From NCBI GenBank assembly GCA_015680685.1, contig MNCI01008071.1:20810-84809 (forward strand): a stretch of 64,000 nt of DNA, written 5' to 3'. The notes below the pieces were generated by a model. That model worked only from the letters and a program-made list of their open reading frames with translations. It did no database searches and was not told where the DNA came from. Below are positions 36,264 through 48,179 of the stretch, piece after piece; within the stretch, counting starts at the first letter, position 1, and each line of letters starts with the position of its first letter. The DNA comes from Gnetum montanum (lineage: Eukaryota; Streptophyta; Gnetopsida; Gnetales; Gnetaceae). Position numbers and translations under genes: made by a program.

Positions 36264-36810
36264 TTAGGTAGATGTTAGTTTGCTTGGAGGTTTGCAGTGT
36301 TGCAGGTACGCTTTAATGTTGGTGTACCACTCCTGGGTATCCACAGCATTAATAGAGGCCACATGTCCCACCTGAGTGATGGGCTTAGAACATTCAACAA
36401 TCGAAGTTGGTAGACTTGCAAATGAGTGTGGTGGAATAGTTAGTGCAAGGGTGGCTAAGGCATCTGCTACGGTGTTCTCATTGCATGGCACGTGTTGCAC
36501 ATCAGTAGTTGTAAATTGTTTGAGCAGGGTTTTCACTAGGTTGCAAATGTGTAGCTTTGCAGGCATAGACTTTGGTGATTTGATTCACAACTAGTTGTGA
36601 ATCACCATGGATTGCCAGGTGTTGTATGCACAGTGTTTGGGCAGCTGAGAGGCCTCTAAGTAGCTCCTCATACTCTACCATGTTGTTGGTGTAGGGGAAC
36701 ATAAAATGATAAGCAAACGGGTGCATTTCCCCAGAGGGGAACATAATGATTGTAGTTGTGCTACCTCCTCGCGTGGTCAACGCGCCGTCAAAGTGTAAAG
36801 TAGCTTCCAA
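36264..36810 (-). pseudogene. Second (Tat-type) RNase H of Tat-2
   Basis: The frame starts MEATLHFDGALTTRGG (Asp of HFDGA), then NMVEYEELLRGLSAAQ (Glu) and AIHGDSQLVVNQI (Asp), then a frame change and FTTTDVQHVPCNENTVADALATLA. This is the archaeal-like extra RNase H of plant Tat elements, located between the gypsy RNase H and integrase. All visible acidic catalytic residues are kept. The tether to integrase follows to 36264. Confidence 0.87.
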
Positions 36811-36929
36811 GTGTGATGGGACAATGTTGATAGTGCCAACATGCTCATCTAGGAATTTGAGATCTATGGTTGCGTGGTCATAAATAGGTGAGGCTGTAAG
36901 TTGGGTCGCTATGGCTTAACCTTTTGTCG

Positions 36930-37816
36930 ACGATTGGCTCACATAGTGTAAGTGGAACTCCGCGGTTATTGCCTTCCATCGGGCTATCCTGCTACTTTCA
37001 TACAAGTTGTTAGTGATAGCCTAGAGTATGTTGCTTTTGCAAATGATGTTAATTGTACTGCAGAACAAGTAATGCCTCCACTTTTTTAACGCAAATACTA
37101 AGGCAAGGTAATTCCTCTCCACCTCGTTGTATTTCACCTCATGTGTTATTAATGCATGACTCAGATAATATAGTGGTATCTTAGATCTGTCATCTTGTTT
37201 CTGACATAACAATGCTGCGATAGATGTGTCGAAGGTGGCAAGGTAGATGAAGAAAGGCTTGTCCCTCTGTGGTGTATGCACAGTTGGGAGGTGCAAAAGA
37301 TTTTTCTTCAAGTTATCAAAGGCTTGTTGACATTAGGTTGTCCATTCGAAGCTAATCCCTTTCTTCAGAAGATGTTGCATGGGGTGTAACTTGTCAGTCA
37401 ACTTTGCTATGAACTTTCGGATGAACTATACCATGCCTTGTAAGCCATGTAATCCCTTTAGGTTCGTAGGAGGTGCTAGGTTGACGATGGCCTTAACCTT
37501 GTTAAGGTCCACCCGTATCCCATCCTCTGATACTACAAACCCCAACATGCACCATATTTCCACTCCAAAGATACACTTGTTAGGGTTAAGGCACAAAGCA
37601 TGCATTTGGCAACAATTGAGGACTATTCCTAGATTGTGTGGGTGATCAACGACCTCTTTGGACTTTATTGCTATATCATCCACATAGTCGTTTAGCATTT
37701 CTAGGATGTATTCACTGAAGATGTAAGCCATGGCTCATTGGTAGGTTGCTCCAGCGTTCTTGAGTCCAAAAGGCATCATGGTGTAACAAAAGGTACCCCA
37801 TGGGGTCATGAAGGTT
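36930..37816 (-). pseudogene. C-terminal half of RT plus gypsy RNase H of Tat-2
   Basis: The RT begins at FMTPWGTFCYTMMPFGLKNAG (motif B, about 37750-37815), followed by a TGA, then YVDDIAIKS (motif C, about 37680), NPNKCIFGV and GLHGLQGMV. RNase H follows: FFIYLATFDTSIAALLCQKQ, PLYYLSHALITHEVKYNEVERNYLALVFALKKWRHYLF (37060-37260). The fingers and motif A of RT are missing; the sequence upstream is a hairpin array, not RT. The remaining half cannot polymerise. Confidence 0.87.
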
Positions 37817-37867
37817 GTTGTTAGCTAATGCTCTGAGTTAACTAGAATGAAATGCTATGCTGAGAAT

Positions 37868-38045
37868 GCTAGTTTAAGGTCTTTTCGGACTGCTAAAGCT
37901 GAAGCTAAGCTAAGATTGCTAGTTTAAGGTCTTCTTGGACTGCTAAAGCCAAAGCTATGCTAAGATTGCTAGTTTAAGCTCTTCCTGGACCACTAGAGTT
38001 GTCGCTACATTGGGGTTGCTAGTTTAAGATCTTTCTGGACTGCTA
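37868..38045. repeat. Hairpin-unit array between RT and antisense gene of Tat-2
   Basis: Four units AGTTTAAG-GTC/GCTC/GATC-six bases-GAC with spacing of about 50 bases (GGTC TTTTCG GACT, GGTC TTCTTG GACT, GCTC TTCCTG GACC, GATC TTTCTG GACT). CTGCTAAAGC separates the first units. Confidence 0.75.
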
Positions 38046-38378
38046 CAATTGTAAAATATATTTCTTTTTTTTTGGGAAAAAAATAGTTAGCTCGAAGCAT
38101 GTGAAGGTTTTAATGTAAACAATTCTATGATGTCGTGGTGAGCATGCTACGTTGCACAGTGCACTCTACACTAAATGGAGAGAGAGAATGGCAAGTTTTC
38201 CTTTTTTACCATTATGGCCATAAATGGGGATTAAACCTTGGTAAGCTTTTCATTATCATCGTAACAGTTTAGAGCCCACATTCGGAGCATGAAGAGATTT
38301 CATAGCACAGAGCAATTGTGCTAACAGAGAGCAAGGTGGTTTTTGCATAGCAATGAGGAAAAGTTTGCAAGTAGGACG

Positions 38379-41300
38379 ATGGCTCCAAAGAAGGAACACA
38401 CTCAGTTGGTGCTTGCAAAGGTCTAGGAGGTAAAGAAAACCCTAGGGCGTATGCCACAAGCATGCATTGTGGTGCGGGAGGACACATTGTTGACCTAGTA
38501 GGTTGCTATGCCTCCTCTGTCTTTTCATGCTTCTGTTATCATTTTTGTTTTCTACTTTCAATTTTGTGATTTTGTTTCAATTATCTGTGTTTTCTATCAT
38601 TGTGTTTTTGTTGTTCTGGTCTTTACATCATTTTTGTTGCCATTTCAACCATGGTGGATGCACAAAGACTAAGCTAACATTGCATGCAAGGTCATTTAAA
38701 CTACCATCGCCGCGGTTGTCATAACCGCGGGGGTTTGGATGGTCTAAGCTACTTGGTTTTCAAATGGTGTAATGTAGGATCCTCAAAAGGGTTTGGCCAT
38801 GCATGATGCGACAGTGTAACACGTGTTTTGTTGAGGTGTAGTAGGGTTAATCACTCCGTTCCTACGCTAGGCTAGCTTCACTACACTATTACTTTGATGT
38901 TTTTTACTATGCTACATGTGGGTTTGCTAAAATGTTAATTCTTTGCTACACTAATGCTTGCTACACTACGTGTGTATTGCACTTGGTCATAGTGCTAACC
39001 TTTGCTATTGTGTTATGCAGGATAGTGCTAAGGCCAATTCTGATTGTCTTAGAAATTACAGGGGTCCTGTGTTGCATAAACAAACCAGTGGCCAATGTTC
39101 CTCCTCCCCATACACATGTGGAAGATCAGGGGGTCTGGTTCAGGCAAGGAGCATAGGAGTTCCTATAATTCCTCCTCCAACACTTCAATGTGATCGTTTG
39201 GTCATACCTAGAGGAGGAAGAGGTAACCGTCATAACAGAAATCCTATTGCCTGGGGCAAGTTGATGTATCTTGAGGTTTTTGACACATGGGGCAATTAGT
39301 AGTAGGCAGGGAGAAGGATCTAGTCAACACCCCAAAGATTTGAGGTGTTTGGCCTGGATCTGGGGTATGCCTGAGTATAGATGCTATCATCTTTACAACA
39401 TGTTGTTTGTTGCATGTCATATGGGAACATGCTTCCAAAACCCACCAGGAATCGTCTACTATGCCGACAGGTGAGTTTTGTAGCCTTGTTTAGCTGTATT
39501 GTGCAACGCTTGCTATGCTAGCCAAATGTTGATAGTATGCTTTTGTTATTAGGTTTTACATTAATAAGGAAGGTCTTCACAACAATGTGGGTGTGTTGAC
39601 CATAGCACAGATGGTCCTATAGGAGTTCTCTTCTGCTGAGAATCTACGTGCAGGTGTGATTGGTCAATGCGGGGGTGAGTACCACACCTTCCTAGAACTA
39701 TACCCCATTACCTATGACAAATGCAAAGAGTCAAATTAGTTGGATGAGGGATGGACACCCCTCAAACTGATCACTATTGAACAATTCCTAGTTACTCTTC
39801 CACCATTCCTGTTACCATACAAACCTGGTAAGCGAAATGGTAAGTGCTACATGCTTAAGTTTCTTTGCAATCTTTTTGTGTTTTCTATGTTTTATGCTAA
39901 ACATTTCTTGTGAAAAATACTATAGGGACAAAAAATCCCTAGGAGGTGATAGTGGTAACCGCCGAAAGCCAGGAGGCAAACATCTACTTCAAGTCCGGAG
40001 AAGTAGATGGGAGCCAACGTTGGATATGTAGTGTGGTGACCTCAGACTCCTTGGTCTAGAACATCCAAAAGGTTGGGCTTATGGATCTGTTCCTGGCCCC
40101 AAACTTGAGCGTTCCTATAGCTGAGATGCTCTCCCTAGTTGGCTCTTTTTCTGATAGGGTGGGCCGCTTCCACATGTGCATACAGGGCATACGGGTGGTT
40201 ATTGAAATCAATGACTAGCTGTTCCCAGACCTTTTCAATGTCCTTGCTGATTGTGTCCTCATAGGGTTAAAGACCAAGGGGGAGCTGACCCTTCAGAAGA
40301 AGGACATTTAGGAGTGGTTAGGGCTCACCAAGGAGCGAAAGGGGCTCCCCATGGAGAAGCTCAAGTCGAGACCTGCCAAGGAAGTTTACCCTCTCTTCTG
40401 TGCTTGCACACTCCCCTAGTTACTTTCCCAAGGGAAGGTCCTTGGGATTGAGCAGGCCTGGGTAATGTGTGAGGTCATGGAAGTTGGGGCTCGCTACAAC
40501 TGGGCCAAGTTTCTATGTAAAGACATGTAGACTAAAATCTTGGGGCTCCATAAGAATCCAAAGTCCTGTTCTAATATACATTATGCCTTTTACATAGGCT
40601 GCTTGCGGCGTTTCATAGAGTTTCTGGTAGTCCATGAGAATGGAGCCTGGGACATGTGGAATCACGACCAGATTTCCAGACTGTGGATCCACCAAATCCT
40701 CTAGACCACCCAAGCCTAAGATCCCTAAAAATAATTGGGGAGTCGTTCTCTATGAGGACTAAGGATCGGGCGGCCTGCAACTTTCATGGCCAAGACAATG
40801 TAGGAGAGTCACCCTTTTCTATGGTCAGTGGCATGTCATGGGGGAAATGTCTCATAGCCAAGACTATGGCCACTAAGTTGTAGTAAAAGAGGCCTACTCC
40901 AACTAAGGGAACCCTTCACACGGAGAAGGAGGACGGGCAGACACTGCGGTTTAGGCTGTAGAGGATGCAACCCCTCATTGGTAAACACTTTTGTTTAATG
41001 CCTACTTTGTTAATTGCTGCTACACTATGCTACACTAGACAACGTAGCATAACATAGCACCTACTTTAAGCTAACCTATTTTGAGCTAATACAAACATGT
41101 TTCTTGGCTGCTAGAGGAAGAAGAGGAAGAAGACAAAGGCAACGAAGAGGTGTCAACCCCTAAGATGGAGGCAATGAATAAAGACACGGAGGCCCTAGTC
41201 TCAAAAGAGAGAGCCGTGGTCAAGAAGGGAGGAGCTCTTGCCACTAAGGCAAGGGCTCTTGTTATTAGACAAAACCCTCCTACTAACAAGGAGGACATTT

Positions 41301-42824
41301 TTGGAGATGAAGAGGAGTTTCCCGTAAATAAAGGGGATGCTGGCACCTTAAAAGGAAGGGCGCCAGTGAATAAAGGAGAAGCCACATCGATGCAGAAGGG
41401 ACTTGTACCAAGGATGCTACCATCACTCTGAATCAGAAGGGAGGGTATCTATAATTAGACGTTGGTGAGTTGGGCAATATTTCTACCTTGTGATAGCTCA
41501 TTTCAGTCATTGTTGACACACTTAGTTGTATGACAGACACCACTTTTTGTACTGCAGGACCTCCTCTGATTCATGTGGAGTGATGGGACGAGATCCTTGA
41601 TAAACTTGCATTTATGCAGGGGATCATTGATGACATGATTGAAAATCTTCAGCAGATCGACCCTAAAGTGAGTAAGTGGTAGTGCTAGATGCTCTCATGT
41701 TGTTATGCTAGAGTTTCTCGAATTTGCTAACCTAGCTACACTAATGTGACTATTATTCCTTTTATGTTGTGACAACCTCTTGACTTAAATGGGATCCAAC
41801 ATGGCATTTGAAATTCAGTTTCATGCCTACATTCCCACCTTAAGTGACCGAGGTTCCTCATCGCGTATACGATGAGGTCAGAAAATGTGTTTTACACTTG
41901 GCTCACTCCTTGTGGGAGTACAAACACATCAACGAAGACTTGTGGAAATGGGTCCAAAATGTTGAGCAATAGAAGGCCAACCTGACCACCGAGGTGGAGG
42001 ATCTCAAATCAAGAAATGAGTTCCTTCTAGCCCGTGATACTAAGAATGAGGACTGGTGCATGGTTGTGATAGACCATGCCATATTTTGGGTAGTCGTGCA
42101 TCAGAACAATGAAGCCACTCATGCAATAATAGAGCAGCAGATGCAAATGGACTTGTTGGCCAGAAGAGTCAGGATTGGAAATATTTTAGCACTAGGGTTT
42201 ATGAATGGGGGTAGTCCTAGAAAAACCATAAACATATGTATAAACTAGAATGTGCCAACTATCGTAAACTATACAGGGACGCCTCTGTGGAGGCGTTTAC
42301 CTACAAGGCATTCGTAGATGCCATTGGCATTTCTAAGACCTATGACAAGTTCAAAGGGTAAGTGAAGGTTATGGAGTTTCCTAAACTAGAAGTGGACCTT
42401 CCCATAGGAGAGACCACAACCGCCTCCTTTTCTTTGGGACCACCGAGATGGATGACCACCGAAAAGGAGAAAGTTGTTGCAGACGCTGAGCCTAGCATCA
42501 AGCGTTGGGTGGATATCATGGAAGAGGATGTCTGGCATTACCTTCGACATGATTTAGACTAGATACCCTTCGAGACAGATGTAGGTTCCTCTCAGGTTAG
42601 TCATAATCACTTTTTGTTGTATTAATGCTTGTGCTTTGTTGTAACTTGCATGTGTTGCCTTAGCTGACTACTTCATTCCTACGATGCAGGTTCCAAATAA
42701 GGTTGCAGGGCCCATAGAGGGAAGGGATGAAGGGTTGGTAGAGGAAAATGTAGAAGAAGGCAATGTAGAAGGGCCTGATGCAAAAGTGAATGGCGAAGAT
42801 GATACGGGCAGAGACAACCCATGA
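38379..42824 (+). pseudogene. Antisense multi-exon gene of Tat-2
   Basis: A spliced gene on the strand opposite to the element. Proposed exons: 38379-~38480 (MAPKKEHTQLVLAKV), 39021-39470, 39553-39839, 39926-40980, 41115-~41465, ~41560-41670, ~41775-42590 and 42690-42824 (stop TGA). Donors such as CAG/GTGAGT (39471) and ATG/GTAAGT (39840), and acceptor phases at 39553 and 39926, keep one frame. Exon 4 contains GLMDLFLAPNLSVPIAEML, FHMCIQGIRVVIEIND and YNWAKFLCKDM, with a layout like plant mobile domain or plant transposon proteins (tentative). Later exons are acidic and then coiled-coil-like, as in Tat-1; the end KVNGEDDTGRDNP matches Tat-3. Stops inside exons are mainly TAG where Gln fits. 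The function is unknown. Confidence 0.7.
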
Positions 42825-42984
42825 TAGCATGGAAATGTGTTTGAAACTTTTTGAGTTTTTTTTTGTAGAAATTTTGCAAACATTGTCTAAAAGAAAAAAT
42901 TTTGAATAAAGAGGTTAACTAATTCTACATTAACTTGTGCATTGTGTACATGTTGAATGTCATGCTAAACTTTCGCTCTTTTGT

Positions 42985-43225
42985 GCTAGTTTTAGGCCAT
43001 TTTGGGCCATTACTAGTTTTAGGCCATTTCAGGCTACTACTAATTTTAGGACATTTTGGGCCATTGCGTAGCATAGTTTTATGCCATTGTGTGCCATGGG
43101 GAGGTATAGTTTAAGGCCATTTCGGGCCGTAGCATAGCATAGTTTTAGGCCATTTTGGGCCATTGCTAGTTTTAGGGCGTTTTGGGCCATTGCTAGTTTT
43201 AGGCCATTTCGGGCCCATCATATGT
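42985..43225. repeat. Hairpin-unit array between antisense gene and gag of Tat-2
   Basis: About eight units AGTTTTAGGCC-six bases-GGCC or AGTTTAAGGCC-ATTTCG-GGCC, spaced by about 25-50 bases, with CATTGCTAG spacers. Confidence 0.77.
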
Positions 43226-43341
43226 TAAAGGGTGATACGCTCACGATTTGGAAAATGGTTAATTAGCAACTAGCATAGATGCAAAATAGAAGGGCAAGGA
43301 ATGTGCAATGGTAGGTAATTGGGGGAGAAGGAGTGGGGTTA

Positions 43342-46300
43342 TTATGCCATGTGGAGCTGCTTCTTGACCCATCGTAGGTTTAGAGAGACATAAGGCCAAG
43401 ATGCTTTGCCAGGGCCTTCGTCTACATCATTGGCCCCCGCTTGGAAGGGTAACTCAGCCCACACACTCTCGTTTTTGGAACCGGCTTGCTGAGCCGATTC
43501 CTTCACTAGATGGTCAGTGTGTGCTATGACAGGTGCTTCATTCTCAGAGGTTACAACCTTTGAGCCCTGTTCCATGTCTACGTTGTGGATTGCTTGCATT
43601 GCTACCTCATCACCATGGATCACCACCTCCCTACCTGCGTCGACTGGATCTCGTACTGGGTTCAAACCCTTTTTGGCAAGGTGGCGTGGACTGTGCAGTT
43701 GCATCAACATCCCTCTTTGGTGATGAGGGCATAGATAAAGGGAGTGAAGACGTAGGCTTTGAAATACCTAGGATGGTACTTCCCTTCAACATCTCACCTA
43801 CCAAAAGCACTTCTCACTTTTTAGGATGAGAAAGTTGTTCAACTTTATTATGCGGGATGGGGGCTGTTGAAGGAGTTGGCCTACTGATGAAAAAATGAGC
43901 CAACGGTGTTAATGGGCGGGATGGCATGTTTTTACTAATAGATGCCATGAGGGTGGATGCCCAAGGAGGAACCCTCTACAAGCTTTGGCTAGCTGCTCAT
44001 GGTGCTAGTGCACTACGCTGAGGCACGCGGACCACAAATGGTTGCTGGGGTGACCTAGGATCATTGTTAATGTCGATGGTGTTAATAACATAATTGGCAT
44101 TTTTGTCATTGAAGGGGTTAGTGTAGACATGCAGAGATTGATTTTTGGGATGTACTAGGTTGCTTTCATCCAACACTAGTTTGCCCTAGTCAATCAACCT
44201 TTGGATATCATCTTGCAACGCTAGACAGTAATTTGTGTTGTGACCACATTGTTGGTGATAGTCACAAAACCTATCTAGCCTAAAACCCTTAGCAATAGGA
44301 GGCTCATTGGGCAAGGCCAAGGAGGGGTTCCTAAGGAGCTCACAATATTGCTAGTGTTTCCTAACTCCCTCCTCTGACATCTTCTTATGTTGGATGTGCC
44401 CTGCTGCCAGTAATTGCTTGAGAAGCTCTGAAGGCTTGAGAGGAAGTGGGGTATACTTTGAATGATCTTTACACTCAAATTTTGTTTTGGGTTGTGTAGA
44501 TGACTCAAGTGCGGGTATGGAAGGTTACGATGTGTGGCCCTTCTTAGGCATGGGATTAGCTGCAGGTGCGGTCAGCTTCTTATTGTTCTTGTTACCATTG
44601 TTATGAGGCTTGGGATTAGCTTCGGTCGCCATAGTGGCCGCTTTGGCTATTGGGGCCTTACCCTTGTCCTTCTTTATGAAGGTGTTCTTGTAGGCAATAT
44701 AGGCTAGGTATTTGCTCACTTTGACTACATCCTATATGCTCTTAGTCTAAGCGAAGGCTCGACTAAGAGTACGAGAAGCAAGGTAGTATAGTTTAGACTT
44801 GATGAAGTTGTTCACTGCGCTCTTAAAGATGTCCAGCAAGTGGGCCTCCACAATGGGCTCGTGGATTTCATTAAGGGTTGTGCTCCAACGCTGAATGAAC
44901 TTTTAGATCAACTTTAGAGGATCCTACTTCACGCTCATCAATTGATCTAGCATGACTTTTGGCTTCAAGTTGTACTTGAAGCATGTCACGAACTGGGTTA
45001 GGAGCTCCTCTAGGGTTGAAATAGATGAGTGTGACAACTGGCTAGGGACATAGCAAAGACATGGATAATCATGTGCAGCCATTGTTGCAATAGAAGGGAT
45101 CCAGATCTAAAGGCAACAAGATGTGCATTGGGATCTCCTTCCCTGTTGTATTTCGTGAAGTGTGGGAGGGACATCCCTGGGGTAAATGTTAGTGGAGGGA
45201 TTGTTGGGCTGATGTGGTTGTCCTGGTAGAAGTCTATGACTTGTACCGTGTCAAACCCGATAGCCTTAAGACATTTTATTTCCTTAGTAAGGGTCTGGAT
45301 AAGCTGGAATGCTTGGTCCAAACCCTAAGATGACGTAGACAGTTGGGGAACTACCGGAGCAACTCCCATCTATGGAATGGTAGGGGTGGTAGTGTGACCC
45401 ATCGATGGTACCTTTGGGGTAGTCCTAGTGACTTGTGTTGCTTATGCAATCCACCAACTGACCAGTGGTACCATCGAAGCAACTTCCAAGGGTTGTGCCA
45501 TGGGATAGATTGTTTGCATGACTGCTAGAACAAACTAGATCCCTGCGTTGGGCGATATCATTTGTGGCACTTGGTAGGTCTATTAACAAATGTGGGGCCA
45601 CATCTATGATGGTAGCGTAGCAGGGGGAATAGTGAATGGGATCCACCACGTTGACAGGCTTGGGCCCATCACTGATGGTGGGACAAACCTAAACGTAGGA
45701 ATGGAAGCGAAAGCTGCATACGGCTGCGAAGCCGGTATAGTGTGCACATGTGGCAGGGTAGTCATGATTGGTGTGTGATGTGCTACAAGGATGGATTGAT
45801 GAATGGTTCATAAAGGAATACTGGCTACAAATGAAACAAGTGAAACAAGCTAAAAAGGATGTTCATACACCGAGGGGTTGACATGGCTACCCATTGCAGA
45901 TGTGATTGCAAGCTACAAAAATGTAAGTGTAATCATGAAGGGAGTGGCAATAGAAAATAGGTTGGTCCAAAAGGAGTAGGTAGAAGGGATGGTAATGAGG
46001 TTGGCTTGACCTCCCCCGTCTGATTGGGAATTGAGTTCCTCATGTCTATCTTGGAAGGTGTCCTCATGGTTAGAAGCCATGTCCTATTGCTTCCTAAGTC
46101 TAACCAATTGAATTAACTGGTCTAAAATCCATTGGTTCGTCTATGTCAAAGGGATGGTAGCATCAAGATTAGGAAAAAATTCCTTCCCATTGCAGTAAGC
46201 ACACTCAAAGTTATGTTTGTCCTCGAGTTCATGCACATCCAAGGGTAGATTTTCCTACACCTTTGCACAGAGGAATTTGTAGTGTTCATGTTGTTGGGCC

Positions 46301-46446
46301 AAGCCCTCAGGTCCCCAGTTTTGGATCCTTAGGGATCGACTTGTTTCCAGCATCGATCCGAGCAGTTGTTCGGCACTAGTGATGCCTTGAACCATGATGG
46401 GAACCTCAACGTTAAAGGTGTTATCAATGGTGCTCGAGAAGGCCAT
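43342..46446 (-). pseudogene. Gag of Tat-2 with protease deleted
   Basis: The start MAF at 46446 matches that of Tat-3 (MAFWTTTTNTF at 48951); NTFNVEVPIMVQ and SLRIQNWGPEGLAQQHEHYKFLCAKV follow. The core is at 45010-45321 (QAFQLIQTLTKEIKCLKA, LPHFTKYNREGDPNAHLVAFRS), then a frameshift, a Lys-rich linker (44525-44719) and the knuckle region (about 44180-44290). The linker STPP-CQKG region joins directly to AGREVVIHGDEV at about 43640-43665, whereas Tat-3 has about 730 bases including the protease between those points. The conserved tail (WAELPFQAGANDVDEGPGK) ends at 43342. Non-functional. Confidence 0.82.
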
Positions 46447-46741
46447 CATCACAAAGCTAGACAGTTCTACAAATGTGAAAATCAAGGAAATCATGAAGCA
46501 ATCGAAACACCCCAAAAATTTGAAGGAATGCTTGCTTCACAAGGCCTTGCAATTCATGCAGCACTACAGTAGTTCTCTAGGAGGAGAATGCTTTGAATTC
46601 AGATTGGCCAGTTCGGAAAATTTTCTACTTTAGGTGTAAATAGGCTCTACAGATCATCTTGCCTGTCCACCTAAGCAGTTTACCCAGCTGATGGCCTACC
46701 CAGAAGCAACGCATGGAGCTGTCAGCAACACTTGGAATGCA
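46447..46741 (-). other. Part of the Tat-2 leader
   Basis: Non-coding sequence upstream of the Tat-2 gag start, ending where the Tat-3 LTR begins. The last five bases (ATGCA, 46737-46741) are the predicted Tat-3 target duplication. Confidence 0.55.
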
Positions 46742-48138
46742 TGAAATAGTTTAGAAATTTTTCTAAGTTATGAAGTCTACTACGCTATGCTACGCCTCAC
46801 TATGTAGCGTAGCAAGCTTTAGAAAATGATTGCAGAACAAAGTGCTATGCCATGTTGTGCTATGCAACGTAGCAAAAGCTAGATGGTCGGTCCCCTCACC
46901 TAACTTCAAGTCCTTCAGCAATGTCTCTTTCCATGAGAAAGTGGTGAACCATGTCTGCTACTATGCTACGCTGAGCTACATGGCGTAGCGAGGTGTAGCA
47001 ATTTTGTGGAGGTGAGAGAAGGCAACTCAAAGGGAAGGATCGACAAGTTCATAGGTTTCACAGTGCAGGAAGCAAAGTTCGTAGATTGGCAAAGTTTTTG
47101 CAACTAAGGCCAGTTGCTACACTATGCTATGCTATGTACCATATCATAGCGTAGCAAGTATGCAGTCCACATGAAGCAAAACACATGACAAGATGCAATG
47201 CTACATCGAACATGCTACGCTACGAAGCATAGTATAGCATGACGAGTGGTTGTGTGACATCAATGCACTTCACCTAATTGAACCATTGGCACATGTCTCC
47301 AAACACTGACAGCATAATTACAACATGGAAGGCTCATAGTTATGGCATGGCAGGCTCGCATTACAATAGTCATGCAAGCCCAACGATCATGCAGGCACGT
47401 GTAGCACAAACAAGTCAACATGGGCCCAAGGCACGGGGTGTCCAAACCACATCTCTTGCATGCCCTTGGTCCTATAAATACCTCGATGAGCGATGCTTAG
47501 ACTCTCTCTCTCTCTGGCTTTCATGCTCTCGGGCACACTAGCTCTCTCTCTCTTTAGGTTGGCCTTTGATATTTAGTGGCAAAAATGAGCAAGTTAGCAT
47601 TGTAACCTTGAGCACTGTAAGCTTTCTGTTTGATACTGCAAATAGTTAGCATTCTCAGCTGGCATTTTTTTCTATCCACTCTCTACCACCTTGGTAGAAT
47701 TTTCTCATTGTTGACTCCTGAGTCCACACCCAAGCACACAACCATCTTTCTCTACACGTCTTGGTTACTCTCGGGATCTTTGCACTCCTCAACACTGTGC
47801 AATCAACCGTATCCATTTTGACAAAGCAAGCTTGTAACTTCGAAGTGGTGCATTTTTCTAACTGCATTTTACTTTGTTTCCTGCTTACTACTGTGTTTTA
47901 TACTATTTTCCATTTCCTTTACATTTAAGAATTACTCCATGCTATCATTTTGTTTCCAAACCACATGTTGCAAAAGGCTATATAGACACTGACAAAGTTC
48001 ATGTCTGATCGACCATACCGTTCAAGGTACCCCATATTTATTCCATCCAGCATGGCTCTCCCACGGATATGGGGTTAAGACTGTCACGATTGCCAACCCC
48101 TTGGTGTTTTCCAGTAGCTGATGTTTTTGGTCGCTATA
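46742..48138 (+). repeat. 5' LTR of Tat-3 (about 1397 bp)
   Basis: Starts TGAAATAG like the Tat-2 LTR on its own strand (TGAAATACC). The 3' part (47740-48138) aligns with the Tat-2 LTR in inverted orientation. It ends GGTCGCTATA, where Tat-2 ends AGTCACTACA, so the terminal CA has become TA. GCTACG/TAGCAT palindrome clusters lie at 46780-47240, and a TATA-like CCTATAAATAC at about 47470-47480, close to a (CT) run. The left boundary is less certain than the right. Confidence 0.78.
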
Positions 48139-48144
48139 GTTTTC

Positions 48145-48160
48145 TGGTGCTAGAAGGAGG
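48145..48160 (+). other. Primer-binding-site motif of Tat-3
   Basis: TGGTGCTAGAAGGAGG, identical to the Tat-1 motif, six bases from the LTR end. Confidence 0.78.
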
Positions 48161-48179
48161 GCCTTTTGGTACCCTTTCC

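Larger units (their letters stand above)
31827..46741 (-). mobile_element. Tat-2: Ty3/gypsy Tat element with antisense gene, 5' LTR outside window
   Basis: From right to left on the minus strand: leader (46447-46741), gag (43342-46446, protease deleted), hairpin array (42985-43225), plus-strand spliced gene (38379-42824), hairpin array (37868-38045), RT from motif B, gypsy RNase H, second RNase H, integrase (35089-36090), hairpin array (34826-35070), 3' untranslated region, 3' LTR (31827-33451). The dual RNase H puts it in the Tat clade. Its 5' LTR is not left of 46742, where the Tat-3 LTR starts, so Tat-3 seems inserted in its leader. The left flank is CTTTT (31822-31826). Confidence 0.83.

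Noticed and set aside
47500-47560. CT-rich run after CCTATAAATACC as a host promoter
   Set aside because: It lies inside the Tat-3 LTR and is better explained as the element's own promoter region.
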